Shown: piece after piece, positions 12,695 through 25,702 of the stretch
How positions within the stretch are numbered: position 1 is the first letter of the stretch
Layout of the letters: every line of letters begins with the position of its first letter
Assembly: GCA_013397845.1 (NCBI GenBank)
Contig: VZTG01001572.1
Location: forward strand, 445,855-509,854
Direction of reading: 5' to 3'
Source of the DNA: Melanocharis versteri
Lineage: Eukaryota; Chordata; Aves; Passeriformes; Melanocharitidae
DNA: 64,000 bases
Program-made: the position numbers and the translations under genes
The notes under the pieces: model-generated
Told to the model about the DNA's origin: nothing
What the model saw: the letters and a program-made list of their open reading frames with translations, nothing else
Database searches by the model: none

Positions 12695-13237
12695 TCATAC
12701 ACCTGGACTCTGCTGCACTTGTTCTTCACATTTGTGGAGTGAAACAGTGACCATTTTATTCACTGGAATCCAATCCGCGAGGATTGTGTCCAAGCAGCTG
12801 CTGACCAGTGCACATCTCTTTGTGTAGCCCATCTGCAGCACTGTGCTGTATCCATGTCTGTCATCTCTCAGGGGCTCACAGGGAGAAGACCTCATGTGCA
12901 GTCTCCTGCTGGAGGTTTCTCCCCCAGCACTTGGTGTTTGCTCCAGGAGCACTCCCTTTCCATAATTCAGGCACAATATTTCCTCCGGTGTTATGTGAAT
13001 GATTTGCTCCTTCACTGATGGATTTGGTGCTGTAACGGATAGAGGTGTTCTAATGTAATGAATGCTGCTGATCAGTGGGCTCTGCAAGACTGTCCGGGAT
13101 AGAATCCCATTTACATGTTTGGGAACATAAGGGAGAGTAAGTCTGGATGGGTATGGGTGGAGGGTTATAGGGGTTGTGTGACTCTCTCTTTTGTCCCTGA
13201 TAATCTTCTGGTACCACAGACATACCTCTAATTCCAA
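12695..13237 (-). other. Longest open frame of the window, unrecognised, probably non-coding
   Basis: A 180-codon minus-strand frame opens at a TTG, not an ATG, and ends at a TGA in the 12695-12697 codon. The translation is mixed-polar, with no signal peptide, no membrane segment and no motif I recognise. Just before the stop the minus strand reads CAG|GTGTAT, a fair splice donor. A weak acceptor (ACAGTCTTGCAG) lies at about 13088, so an internal exon of about 385 nt is conceivable. A frame of this length is mildly unusual for AT-rich random DNA but is not improbable over 64 kb and six frames. No homology is claimed. Confidence 0.2.
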
Positions 13238-14384
13238 AAACTTCCCTAGTCATTGGCTAACAAACACGTTTAAATTTGCTTTAGTTCTATCAGAAAACAA
13301 GAAGGAGTTAACACAAATGCTGTCATCATGATCGTAAATACAACTTGGAGAAGGAAACAGCTAAGTCACTAATTCCTTCTGAATTCAGCCTGGTGATGCA
13401 GAGAGAAAAGTGTGTGGCTAAGAAGAAAAACACCGTGTATATCAAAACACACGTGAAAAAATTATCTCGAGAATGAGAAATGCTGAATATAAAGAGAAAA
13501 AACCCAAGAGGACAGAAGGCAGATAATAAACAGCTACAGCCAGACTCAGATGCTCTCTCTCCCACTAGAGATGACTTTACCAACATCTATTACCTCACTG
13601 GAAAGGTATGTAAACACGTGTGATTCAGAATCAGTCCAAATGAAGCCTATTGTTTTATCTATATTAAAATATAGAACTGAATAGCTGTATATTGTACCTG
13701 TATTAGTAATTGCAAGGGACTGATTCCAACACGTCTTAAGGATTTAGCCATGGAAATCTCCAGTAGTGCCTATGCACCTCAGGCATTCTAGAAAATCTGT
13801 GTGTATGTACTGGGCTCCAGAGAAAAGTCCACTGCTATTATTATAATGTGACTATGATTTTGAGACCCTGTAATGTACTCAATTTTATACAGATTTACAC
13901 AGTAGTATTTGTCAGGTCAGGGTTGTTGCCACTGAAGTGGAAAGCTCAAATCAGTGTGAATTACTGAGACTTTACATGGTACTTTGAATTAAGACTTTTT
14001 ATATTTACATAGAGTGTCCTTTGAGTCACATCTGGTTTTTGTGCTGTTTACAAACTGCTCTAAAAAGCTGAGCTGAGAATATTCGCAGTTAGTTCAGCGT
14101 GTCAAACAGAGAAATAGAATTTAGCTCTGTTCTTAAACCATGATTATTTATGTAGCAGGCATGTTGGCCAACAAAAAGAGTGAAAGCTGACGGGCATGAA
14201 AATAACCAGTCTGCTCATACATGAGATTTGCTTGCCGTGGTCCCAGCAGGAGCTTGAAGAGGACTGTGTAAATTGTGAAACAAAGGGTGTACAGTTAATG
14301 CACGCCAGAAATGACCATAGAAATGACCATTTGTGGGGATACTCAATGCTACAAATCCCACATGGCGATGAGTCTGTGAAAAAA
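13238..14384. other. Unique AT-rich sequence, no gene seen
   Basis: No convincing open frame or recognised repeat was found. A faint resemblance to the ancient inverted-repeat element (AGATTTACACAG, then CCACTGAAGTGG, then CAGTGTGAATTACTGAG) runs through 13890-13970 but is too decayed to call. Confidence 0.55.
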
Positions 14385-14985
14385 AGAACAGAAATCACAG
14401 ACTGGGTAAGGTTGGAAGGGACCACAGCGAGACATCTGGTCCAACCTCCCTGCTTAAGCAGGGTCATCCTGGAGCACATTGCACAGGATTGTGTTCAGAT
14501 AGTTCTTGAATATGTCCAGTGAGGGAGACTCCACAACCCCTCTGGGCAGCCTGTTCTAGTGCATGGTCCCTTGCACAATAGGGTTCTTCCTCACAATGAG
14601 GTGGAACCTCGTGTGCATCAGTTTCTGCCTATTGCCTCTTGTCCTATTGCCCAGCACCACTGAGCAGAGCCTGGCTTCATCCCTTTGGCACCCTCCCTTC
14701 ATACACTTATAGACATTGATGGCATCCACTCTCAGTCACCTATTCTCGAGCCTACACAGGCCCAGCTCCCTCAGCCTTTCCGTGTAAGAGAGAGATTCCT
14801 GTCCTGTAATCATCTTTGCAGCCTCCACTGGATCTGCTTCAGGAGCTCCATGTATCACTTGTACTGAGGAGCTCAGAACTGGACACAGCACTCCAGGTGT
14901 GACCTCACCAGTGCTGAGTAGAGGGGCAGAATCACCTCCTTCCACCTGCTGGCAATGCTCTTCCTAACAGAGCCCTGGAGAAATA
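14385..14985 (-). mobile_element. CR1 LINE, 3' part, antisense and 5'-truncated
   Basis: On the minus strand this encodes CR1 ORF2 C-terminal pieces: EVILPLYSALVRSHLECCV near 14900-14950, then, in another frame, SLSYTERLRELGL near 14760-14800, followed by the 3'-UTR. The left end has TAAGGTTGGAAGGGACCA and the phrase CTGGTCCAACCTCCCTGC, both diagnostic of the CR1 3' region. The two protein pieces lie in different frames, so ORF2 is broken. The right edge is set where similarity to CR1 stops, after CTTCCTAACAGAGCCCTGG. This copy is better preserved than the one at 3.7 kb, so it is probably younger. Confidence 0.92.
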
Positions 14986-17739
14986 AAGAACTCAGAAAGC
15001 TACAGGAGCACGTGTGCCCATACTCTGGGAGCACATGGCTGTTGGTACTGAGTGTGGGCTGGTGCATCAAGTTACCCGTTTAAGCTAAAAATGCAGACTA
15101 AGTATAAGAAGACACGTAGCTGTATAGATTATGCACACTCAAAGATAAATTAATGGAAGGTTACATTTAAAACAACTTACAGTTGGGAAATGTGGTAATC
15201 AGAAGTGTGAATGCATTAGTATTGTGAGAGCCACAGGCCTTGATCTGATGCCTGCAGACATATCCATTGGCACATGTGCTATGAAAACTATTACTTCATC
15301 ACACATCGTCATAATGGTTTTCCAAAGGGTGCCTACATTGGTTATTGAATGGCATGGACAGAGAATGCTGGATGAGACAGATTGATCAATAATTAGTTTT
15401 AACTTTATTTTCTTAAGAAATGAGTGTTTTGTTATTTTCTGCTGGCCAGTCCTCTCTCTAATGACTTTAAATCTATTGGACCATCTAATCTAAACTTGAC
15501 ATGGGGAAGGGGGAAACTGTGTGTGTCCTCAGAACCTTGCAAGGTTGGCTCAACCAGCATATTAGGCATCAGAGAATCACTCACTCAGAATGAAGCAGGT
15601 TCAGTTAATACTGCATTTCACAGTCTATTTGTCACTCTTAGTGCTCCTCATATGCAGTCCCAGCAGCAGGCATGCACCAGATAAGGAATTTTCACAGTGC
15701 CATGAATTTTCTTTTGGCAACTCCTGGTCTTATCAACCAAGTACCTTGCAAATACAAAGTAAGCTTTACAATGATAAAGGGAAAGATAAGTGTTACTATC
15801 TATATGCTATGGAAAAAGATCTAAATATACGGTGCCACCAATTTTGTGTGCTTCTATAGTCATTTGTGTAAAATGGGACACAACTAGATTTTTCTGATGT
15901 TCCAAGCACTGAACATTCTCAGAGAGAGCTGAAACAAGTCAGAACCACTGACAGGGCCATCCATCCCATGACCTTGGAGAGGCAAATCTCTCAGTGTTGC
16001 TCTTTTGCACTGTTGTGTTGTAGGAGTGTGTCTCTGCTAGAACGTGTATTGTTTTGTGTGACTTGCCCTTGTAAACCTATCTGTCTCTACATAATACTGT
16101 GGACTCAAGTGAGGCTGGAAACTGAAGAAATTGGGAATAAATTACTGCTTTTTCGTCACAGAGTGTAAATAGTGGAAAGGTGATAATCTTGGCATTGAGA
16201 GTGTGAAGAATATCTTACTCCACTTAATAACAAGCTACGACGAGAAGCAGTTTGTGCGCTGTCAGTATCTGACATTGTCTCTTGCTCTCTCTTGCATCCA
16301 CCTTTCTCTAACTCACATTTCTGAAGCCCTGCAAGCTCTTCAGTCTTCCAAGATCCATCTCACAAGGACAAGGCAGGCTGATGGAGTAAACCAAAACATT
16401 TTACTTTAGCACCTATATTTCTCTTACTGTCTTCTTTTTTTCCCTTTTCCCCATGGGAAACAATCTATGTGATGAATATTTCTCAGACATCTCTCATGGT
16501 CCTGTCTAAGGAAGAAAGGAAGAAGGAACAGACAAAACATGAAAACTTTTGCAAAGATGAAACCAAGAGGGTATTTGTTACAGTAAAAATGCAGCAGAAT
16601 GAACAGAAGGATAACTCTGGAACAACTTGTGGGTATGGCCATCTCCTTGATGTTGGAGGTTATTAATTTCTGTAAGTTTTTATGGGATCAGAATACAGAA
16701 TGTTTCTCATATTTTGTCTACTTCTATTAAACTATCAGCTCAGAATTGTCAGGGTTTATGAAGTAATTTCTAATTGGTCTATATTCTTTATATAAACCAT
16801 AGCGCCATCTATAAAATCTATTAAAATATATGAAATACATAAAGTCTTGGTCTGAATAGGCAGTTGAAAGCTGCATTTTAAAGCTTATCTGTCCTGTTCC
16901 TTATATAGGAAACCTTCTAGTATATTGTTATTTTCATTACTTATATAGGATTCCATCACATATAGACTCAAATCAGGAAATTCATATAAAGTGTAACTCT
17001 ATATAAAGTGGAAGAGAAGGACACAAAAGACTGAAAGGGTTTTGTTAGTATGGTGATGAAACCAAAACTCTTCTTATAAAGCTGATACTAAACTATTTTG
17101 GGTTTTAGAGGTACATAATATTAGGCAGTCAAAATGAAGGTGCCTTATCCCATATTGCACTGTTATTGACATAAATAAAATTTATGTGCAATATTTTATT
17201 TAATTTCATAAAATTAATCCAAGAGCAAAACTGCATAATCTTGTGTGGCAACATAACTTTGTATTCATGGCTGATTTTTTCCCCTTAACACAGAAAAATA
17301 ATGTGGGTTGATGCAGTGTCCTAACACAATAGGGGCTAATGAATAGAGCTTGCTGTGCTCAAGAGACTGCAGTTCAATTACTAGTGGTGCCAATCAAGTC
17401 AGAAATATTAACCATGGCAACAGCAGTTTTGAGTTACATGGAATGAGGCCGTGGCTTCTTGGGGAAGATCGCCTCTTGAGAGGGAAGGGAATGTTCACAG
17501 CAAGAGCTGCAGAAGGTCAGAGACTGCTTCGTTATGGCAAAGGAGAGCAAGACAGCTCATGCCACAGGAAGGTTTCTGCTGTTTTTGTACCTTTTCATTG
17601 CAAGTGCATCTGAGAGTTCACAATACGTAAGTGTGACTAAATATGTGATCCATGCATAACCTATAGAATTGGATTTCCTATGTATAAGTGTACAACAATT
17701 AGTTAATCATGTGAAAGATAAATTACAAATCAGATTAGG
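14986..17739. other. Unique AT-rich sequence, no gene seen
   Basis: No repeat family or gene was recognised. 16780-17010 is very AT-rich and repeats CTTATATAGGA twice (around 16900 and 16940) and TATATAAAGTG twice (around 16985 and 17000). The open frames are short. Confidence 0.55.
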
Positions 17740-17805
17740 TCCTAAGCAGGAGTAAAATGTTGCTGAAGTCAGTGTGACTAGGCTGAATTACACCAATCGA
17801 TTCTG
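17740..17805. repeat. Relic of the ancient inverted-repeat element
   Basis: GCAGGAGTAAAATGTTGCTG, then AAGTCAGTGTGACTAGGCTG, then AATTACACCAAT follows the order of the arm and core of the palindromic element seen near 9400. It is heavily mutated, and the call rests on the order of motifs only. Confidence 0.4.
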
Positions 17806-20800
17806 TAGCCTTTTATGAAGATTTACTTAATATAGTGCATTTGTTCTGCTGGCTGGTGATCAGTGAGGACCCCTTGATGTGATACAATGGCAGTGTTATG
17901 TATTAGTAGCATGAACAGGAAGCAGCTGGCATCCTGTTCAGAAAACAATCTCAGTTTTTATTGCAGAGAGCAATATTGAAAAACAGTGTGTGTGTGCGAT
18001 GGGCCTAATCTTTAAAAATGTGTGAGTTTGGATACTGTCCCTTTTAATTGACTCGTCGCTTCTGGACAAAATCTAGATTCGTCGCTCTTCGCAGAAAGTT
18101 CTTCTGCTGTTTGTCCTTTGGAATACAGGGAAAACCAGCTAGAGCCCCAAAATGGCTTTTTTGCACCTGTCTGCTGCCTCTCTCTCTCTTCCAGCTGGTG
18201 AGTATGCTCAGTTATGGAGTGCTTTTCCCCTTCTCTTATTCATGAGGAGATGGCACATCTTTTTGGTCAGCATCACTGAAATATTTTCTATTCTTTGTCT
18301 TGGATGCCATTAAAAAAGCCAGCAGTTAAGGATGGTTACTGTGTTGTTGGAGCTTAGCTTCTTTGTTAACTGAAACTTCTGTAAAAATTTAGGATGGGTT
18401 TCTCAAGAATTGAAGAGTAATAGCAGCCTATAAATGAATTTGAATCTGACTGCAAAGAGGTGAAAGTAGTGTGTACTTGATACCTTTTCTGAAGATTTTG
18501 GAACGTGCAGTAACTATTATGATATCTCTGTAGGGCAAACATGTTGTACATGGACAGGGCAGCTGGATTATAGAGGTTGCTCTTGTGTAGTTTGGGCATC
18601 TGAAATGAAGTCATCCCAGTTCAGTTTCACCACTATAGGCCTCTCTTTTAGTCAAACACGGCAATCTGGAGGGATGTTTCACCTCAGCCGTCTTAAAACC
18701 TATCCCAGATTAAGAGGAAGAAATGTCTCCAGAAATGGAGCTTAGCAACAATTTGTCAATGCATGTTTGGGCTCTAAAGCCAGGTGACATGAAGAGGCTT
18801 GATGAATGTGTCTGAAAAGGTAGGAAAACTAGCAGCAAAAGAAGTGAGGGCAGGCAAGGCTTTGTAGTAATTGAGTCTGTATTCTAGCTGACAAGAAGTT
18901 GAATTTTAATTCCACTTTTAACCTACTGTCTATTTGACCTGAGACAGGGTCATTTTCCATCATTATCTCCTGTTTTCCCCTCTTCTTCCTCCATACTTAG
19001 TCTGTCTTGGGTATTGATCATTTATTTATTCAGTGTGGGAGACATTCCCTTCTTTCTCCTAGTAAAGACTGAATCCTGCTGTCTTACTCATAGTAGAAAA
19101 TGTGAGCCATCTGATTAAGATGTGCTGGTAAAAATACTCTAAAATCATTACTGTTTCAATTGCATTAATGACTTTATCAGTGGAAGAGGATGAGAAGCCA
19201 CTTTCATGTTTCTTAGAGCAATTCCCTGACCACTGACCTAAACTATGATTTACTCACTGCATTGATAAATAACCAATTAATGTGAGACATCACCAGAAAC
19301 AGATTGAGAAGGTTAGTGTTTTTATTGATTGGCAGTCTTTTTTAAAGACATTTGCTTGTAAAAATGAAAGATTTTAACATAACATTCAGGTTGTTTTATG
19401 ACTGGTTCACAACAGTGCCTGGGGCTAAGGTAGTCTACAGGTTCAGTAGCCATTAGGCTACTGGGCTATTTTCTTGTCAACTAAAGGAATATTTAAATAA
19501 CAGTAGAGAGTATCTGAATAGTCTAAATGCCTAGTTCAATGTCTTTGGACATTCTCTTTGGAGAAAAGTGGTTTGGGTTAAAACTGTGTTTAGTGAAGGA
19601 CAGAATGGAACCAGTCTCATGTGTCTGGGTAGAGCTGTAATAACTGGGAGAGGGTAAGTAACCAGAGTGATAGTTAGCAACATTATCAGCATCTAGCTCT
19701 CAATCCCTTACTGCACTTGTTCAGTGTAAATCCAGAAATAATTTTTGGCAAATGCTCTGTGTTATTTCACCTGATCTTGATTTGTCATATAATCAGCCCA
19801 CAGCACCTATCGAGTTGCTAGTAATGGCTGCTTTAGTAGGCAATATGTGAAAATACAGGAAACAAAAATTTGGAAACTATGTACCCTAAATTGCATCCTT
19901 GGCTCTGTTGGCTTCAGTGGAACATTCTGAATTATCTAAGATCTTCATTCCTTTAATTTCTTTTTTTCTTCTTCTCTAATGAATCTTTATCAAATAATCT
20001 CAGCCATTTTGGCAGTATTCTCCACAGTAAAAGTTGTTAATTAGCAAATTAAAAGGCACCATCTCAATTTTTAAATTTTTTCCTCAAAAAAATGCAGTTA
20101 AAATAACTGGTTTTTTGGAGCCCTTCCCCCTCATCCGAGTGCAAGTGTAGGAAAGGAAATCTGTTTAATCTTCACTCTTATACTTTCCTGATACACCTGG
20201 CTGCTCTTGGGAATTTAAGGGAAAATAGTTCAGCATGGCAGATGAAAATTACAAACTAAGTTTTATCCAATGTTTTAGGATCAATGAGGCTCCACTGTTG
20301 TCCCTCACTATTGCCTCTCCTCAAGTCCTGTCTTCCATATGAAGAAAAGTGCTAGCAAAGTATTTGTGCTAGAATATGGATTTAATAACAGGGTAACTGT
20401 TATTTCTGACCTTATAGTGAAAGTTAGTTGAACGATATTCAGGCCAGATCTACTATCAACAGTATATTCTTTGTTGTTAACAATATTGCACTCTCTATAA
20501 GGAAAGAAAATATCTCCATAACAAGCAAAAAATCCCAACAGGCCAACCAACCGAATAAAAACTGAGGTTGAGTCTATTGTAAGCCTCATAAATTGTTTTT
20601 AATGTATTTTTTTCTTATTTAGAAAGGTTAGGACAATAGTTTCCCTTCAGAAAATGTTTGCTATCAAATAATATGAACTACTCAGTTATTTCCTTACTGC
20701 AACCACAATTCATGATGTGCAATATGATTTTGCTGGTTCTTTTAAATGATTGCAGGTTACAAGCTATCAATAGCGCACTTCCTTGTGAAAGATACTTCAG

Positions 20801-21336
20801 CTTCAATACGAAGTTTATCACTGTCTTGTATCTGAATAGTCACTGGCAATAGTCAGGCCAGAATGACAGCAATGCTGTGCTTGGTTGAAATACACAGGAT
20901 GTTCCCATGTATGGAGCTAAGTTATTCTTTTAACAGGTGAAAGTAAATTCTGTGGTATAAACAAAAAAACCCATGAGCTTCACAGAGGTGATACGCCATA
21001 AGCTCAGAGGCTGGTGAGCCTGGCCCTCAGCTGGCATAAAAATGACAGAATTACTGTCTCAAATCAGCATAAAGAGCTGAAGTGAGGCAGAGGCAGATTA
21101 GAAGAGTGTGGAAATGGGAATTGCCTCACTGCTGTGACAGTAATTTACCTGCACTGCAGCTATCTTACGAAAATAGGATGTCAACACCCCATGTGAATGA
21201 AGATGCATGTCTCTACAAGGGCAAAGCACAGTGCCTACTTGAGGCAGGAGTGGGAAAAACTGTGAGCTGCCTATATCTTACCATGTGAATTTCAGCTTTC
21301 TGCTCCAGAAGAAGCTCCTTGTTTTAGAAAACTTAC
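17806..21336. other. Unique sequence, no gene seen
   Basis: At 18170-18197 a strong pyrimidine tract ending TCTTCCAG (18194) is followed after three bases by GTGAGTATG, so an acceptor almost abuts a donor on the plus strand. The rest is AT-rich with frequent stops. Short motif matches to the ancient inverted-repeat element occur near 19900 and 21020 but are not strong enough to annotate. Confidence 0.5.
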
Positions 21337-21581
21337 TATTTTCTTGTGTCTCTATCTGAGTGGTTGTGGAGGTGACATAGACTTTATATCCAGTCTGCTG
21401 CAGGGGAACTGGGAGCACAAGAATTGACACTGTAGCCCAGAGGAGGAAAACTCTATAGCGGACACAGAGCAGCCAATACATATCAGCAATTTGAAGAAGA
21501 AGATACCAAATAATTCCATTACCAAGGTAAATCATATACATTAACACAAGTTTCAACACCATAGTCTTTCCTACTTAATAG
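21337..21581 (-). other. Candidate coding exon with N-terminal membrane/signal-anchor segment
   Basis: On the minus strand a strong acceptor (tract CTTCTGTTCCATTCTTAG) precedes 19 bases of possible 5' UTR. An ATG at 21562 follows in a favourable context (A at -3, G at +4), with 75 open codons ending in the donor AATA|GTAAGT at 21336/21337. The predicted peptide starts MVLKLVLMYMIYLG and is hydrophobic to about residue 52 (second methionine at 28, MYWLLCV). It then turns polar and threonine-rich (VYVTSTTTQIETQEN), like a signal peptide or type II anchor with the start of an ectodomain. A second acceptor-like site (TTCCCCTGCAG) lies inside. I recognise no family. The coincidence of acceptor, start context, hydrophobic segment and donor is suggestive but unproven. 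Confidence 0.25.
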
Positions 21582-24500
21582 CTAAGAATGGAACAGAAGA
21601 TATAAAAGGCAGTGAATTAGATAATGGAGAGTAGAGCTCAGTGCAAAGAGTAAGTGCAATCAGACATCCATATGCATGAAAATCTTTCTGAAGCAGAATG
21701 TAACCTTGTGAGCAAAAAGAAGATTCCTCAATGCTATTATCCTGCTGAACACAATGAGTTAGCCAGGATGTTGTTTTGTTATGTGCTTGTCTAGTTGTTG
21801 ATCTTTCCAAAGAGACAGAACCACAGTCTAGGCCTTGAACAACTCAAGAAGACTGGTTTGAAGAATTGTGGAGGTGCATAAATACTAAACTGTTGTAAAT
21901 GGCAGGGGAATTATTCCATTTTTAGAAAAGAAATGTGACTGCCATTATTATTGTTTGTTTAACAGTCCTGCAGTTTCTTCACAATTTGTACAGATGTGTT
22001 CAATTTCAGTCGTTTGCCCTGTCAGTTTTTCTGATACATGGTACATCATTTTCTTTAAGATGTCTAAGTGGTGGTGATTAGTGGTGTGTGATGAATGGAC
22101 AAAGAAACTTTACTTTAAAAGGAAGAATTCTCTATGTGTTCTATATGTGAAAGTAAAATGTAGACTCTTCACTGTAAATTATATGTTGCTGTAGTTCCTG
22201 CTTCATGTTATGTTGAAACACCACAGCCCAAACAACATTCAACATGTGCGATGGCTGTAAGATGTTAAAGTAGAAGTGGAGAGCCATATATCAGAGTGTC
22301 AACAACCTTAACATCCAGACGTTTAAGCCCTACCAGCCTCTGGTACAAGTTAGATTACCCTGGAAATATGTGTGCAGTCTCCCTCTTTTAGCAGGATGTC
22401 CGTGTAAGTATGAGCTTTCTGATGTAAAAACAGAAAACAAACTGTGTTTTAAAAGCATTAGCACTGATGTTGGAATGCTTTGGCTCATTTGGTTTACTTA
22501 GTTTAAAATTATAGCTGTTGAAATGTTTAACTCTGCCATCTCTTAGTGACTCTGCAAAGGAAGAGCAAACTACGATGTGGTTTTCATGTCCTTCAAGGTA
22601 CAAGGACCTGGCTGTGAAGAGCAGCTAATCACTGACCTGCTCAGGCTGGAATATCAGGTTAGAGGCACTTTGGAATTAGCTTCTCAGTCAATTCAACACA
22701 GCTGATCTAGGGATGCAAATTGCTGCTAGATGCATGTGCTCAGAAATGCCTCATTTCCATTCTGAAAGGTCTCCTATACTAACAAGTACTGTGAGAACAA
22801 CTAAAGCTTGTAGATGATTTTGGTGGTGATGCAGTCATAGATTAACATTGAAATATTTCTGGATTATGTCTATGGAACTGCAAGAGTGACCTGCAGTATG
22901 GATAAATGAAGAGAGAAGCCAGGCTTTGACAGACTATATCCATTAATGAAAAGTGGATCAATTCAATCAAAAATTCTGAAAATTCATACTGGACTTGTAC
23001 CCCCTTCCTTGGCTTGCTTCATCTTGCTTTGCTTTCCTTTCTATCCAGAAATCAAGCAATTTAACAGAGGATGGAATCACAAGATCTACACTGGAGTAAC
23101 AAAATCAGAGCAAAAGACGTATCTATATGTATAGTGCCAGACTAAGATTTATTCAATGAAACAAGGCAGGCCCAAAATTTGAGAGGAGATGACAAGAGGC
23201 AAACCTCCATCTCTTGCCTTTACCAGGATGTTGAAATAAATATAGAAGCATTCTAGGACATATAAACATCCAGCTTGGTTCTCCCTAAGCACAGAAAAAT
23301 CTAACATTGATGAAGTTAGTGAGAAATTAAGCAATATGACCTACTGTAATCCACATGGCTACTTTCTCTGACATAGATGCTTCCAGGATGCAGATGATGA
23401 GGAACAAATGGCACCAGTTCTGCATACAGTAGATTTGTAGTCACCATAGTCACCAATGACTCATGTTCAGTCAACGAAGTCATGGGAGGTGGTCTGCAAA
23501 TGAAATCTGGAAATGTATTAAGAATTTTCCTAGTACCTGCAAGTAGATTATAAGAGTGCAGGGTAATTTTGATTAATTTGAAGGACAACAATGATCCACT
23601 GGCCCTAAATGTTTGGGAACCATCTGCTGAAAGGCAGTTTGTCCCAAAGAAATGCTGCTGACTGCATCTAGAAAATGACTGAAATACTGAGAGAGTTTGT
23701 GTTTGTTAGGGTTAAAAATCTCATGAATGACCAAGAAATTGAAAGAAGAGAGGACTCTGCATCAGAATTTCTGTCTGTTGAAGTAAAGAGAAAGAGAGTT
23801 AGAAATATGGTCAATGAGGACAAAACTCACTGTTTGAGGGACTGGATACTACTAATAATACTATGTCATCTTGGAAAAATTATGTCAGTTTTGGAATTCA
23901 GACAATTAGTCAGCTTTTCTGGCACTGTGATATTATTTCAGTCACATTACTTTTTGGGAAGGAGCTAGATTTATAGCATCAGCATCCATTTTCTTGGACA
24001 ACTAGAAGAATACTAATATGTCACTTCATTTTCTCCTTTTCTTTCTCTGAAATGTCAACATGTCCCTCGATGAAGTGCTTTAGAGAGAGGCCACTGTGAG
24101 GCTGCACTGTGATAGTAGACACGTGTGGAGTTAGCACCACAGAACACCCATAGTTACAGCTATTTGGGCTTCTCTTTTGAGAACAAAAACATCCACCTGG
24201 AAAGAAGAGATTATTCTGGAATATGCCCCCAACTTTCTTGTACTATTTTTAAAAAAGATAGATGGTAGAAATGGTGTTGGTGAGCAGTTCCTCCAACAAC
24301 ATTATTAGTATGGTTTTTTTTGTTCCTGTTACCATGAAGAAAGGGATTGTGTGCCCCTTTCTTTCAGCTTTTTAAAACTACTAGCTTTTCTAATAGTAAG
24401 AAAAAAATACATTCATTGTTTGTGATAAGCCAAATTTAGGTTTAATATGAGTTACACCTTGCAATTAGAGACAATATAAAGGTATGTAGAATGATAAAAC

Positions 24501-25650
24501 TGCCATGCACAGTATTGTAGTCTGGCTTCATGAAAAACATGTTTTCTTTGCTAAACACTGAATTATATTGACAGTGGAGCTAAGAAGCCTTGCAGTCAGG
24601 CATTATTTGATCAGGCAGTTCTTGTTGTACTGTACATAGATAGAGAGTCTCTTTAAATACAATAAATAAAAGTAAAATCTTACACAAGGCAGCACAGCTT
24701 AGTAATTGCTGTTTTGGAGCTCACGTCGCTGCAGTTATTTAGCTCAGCATTTCATCTCCAGCTGCAGCACAATTTTTGCCAAATATAGATAAATGAAGTT
24801 AAAGTTATTGGCAACGACTAGTTCTGTATCCCTGTTTCGAGTTCATAGATTTCATAGGAGAGGCCTTCCTTTATTTTTGTAGAAAGCAATTGTTTTGAAC
24901 TCTGAACTTCTTCATGTTCCAGTACAACACAGTGTTTTCAGTTCTACTTTATCAGGCAGATACTGGTAAACAGAGAGAATGAGCAGGTTCCCTGTTTGAG
25001 AAATATACCACATGAAATGTGAGGGAGGAACAAACTCAGAAACCGAACCTCACTCAGCATATTTTAGGAGTTTGATGTAATCTTGAAGTTGCATTTGCAG
25101 TCAAGGCCTTTCAGTGTGGTATGTCTAACTCTACAGTGTGCAAATGTCATTACTCTCTATGCTGTATGAGGTGACCTGGTAGCATGGTTTGCTGCAGGCC
25201 CTCACTGCAAAGTCGCTACAAACTACGTAGAGATGACTTTCTGGTTTCTTTACACCTTCGGTAGAGTAAAACTCTTTTAATTTGAATTTATTAAATGAGA
25301 CAATACAAATAAGTGATAGAGACATAATATTGATTGCATTCTAAATCACTATAGAAACATTTATTATTAAACAAACTCAAGACTTTCAAATTTGGACATA
25401 TACTTCTGTTTCTTTAGATTTATTCAATTCTATTTCCTTCTTGCTCTTGTGAAAACATATTGTCACTTTTACAGCTGTCTAGTGTTTATCTGTAAACAAG
25501 TAATGGGGTCAGGAAATGCTGGTGTTTCCCTCTGACCCACCTGGCTGCTTTCCTTTGATTTATGATCCCTTCTGTTAAAAGGGCAATGAAATGTCCTACT
25601 ATCCAGAAAGCAAACTTATGGAGCTTTTATTTTGAATGGATATGCACAAC
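21582..25650. other. Unique AT-rich sequence with a possible microexon
   Basis: The plus strand has TATAAAAGG at 21601, an isolated TATA-like string with no other promoter evidence. At 22392-22403 a 9- or 12-base block sits between a tandem acceptor (CCCTCTTTTAGCAG) and GTAAGTATG (see findings). No gene or recognised interspersed repeat was found. Confidence 0.55.
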
Positions 25651-25702
25651 AAAACACATCTCAAGTACTGCTGTGAAAAAACACATCTCAGTACTGTGAC
25701 TG
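25651..25702. repeat. Imperfect tandem duplication, about 27 bp, two copies
   Basis: AAACACATCTCAAGTACTG with CTGTGAAA is followed at once by a second copy, AAACACATCTCAGTACTGTG. The copies differ by a small deletion. This is a local duplication, not a known family. Confidence 0.75.

Noticed and set aside
21601..21609. TATAAAAGG as a promoter TATA box
   Set aside because: Isolated string; no initiator, CpG island or downstream gene. On the other strand it is part of the pyrimidine tract of the 21.58 kb acceptor.
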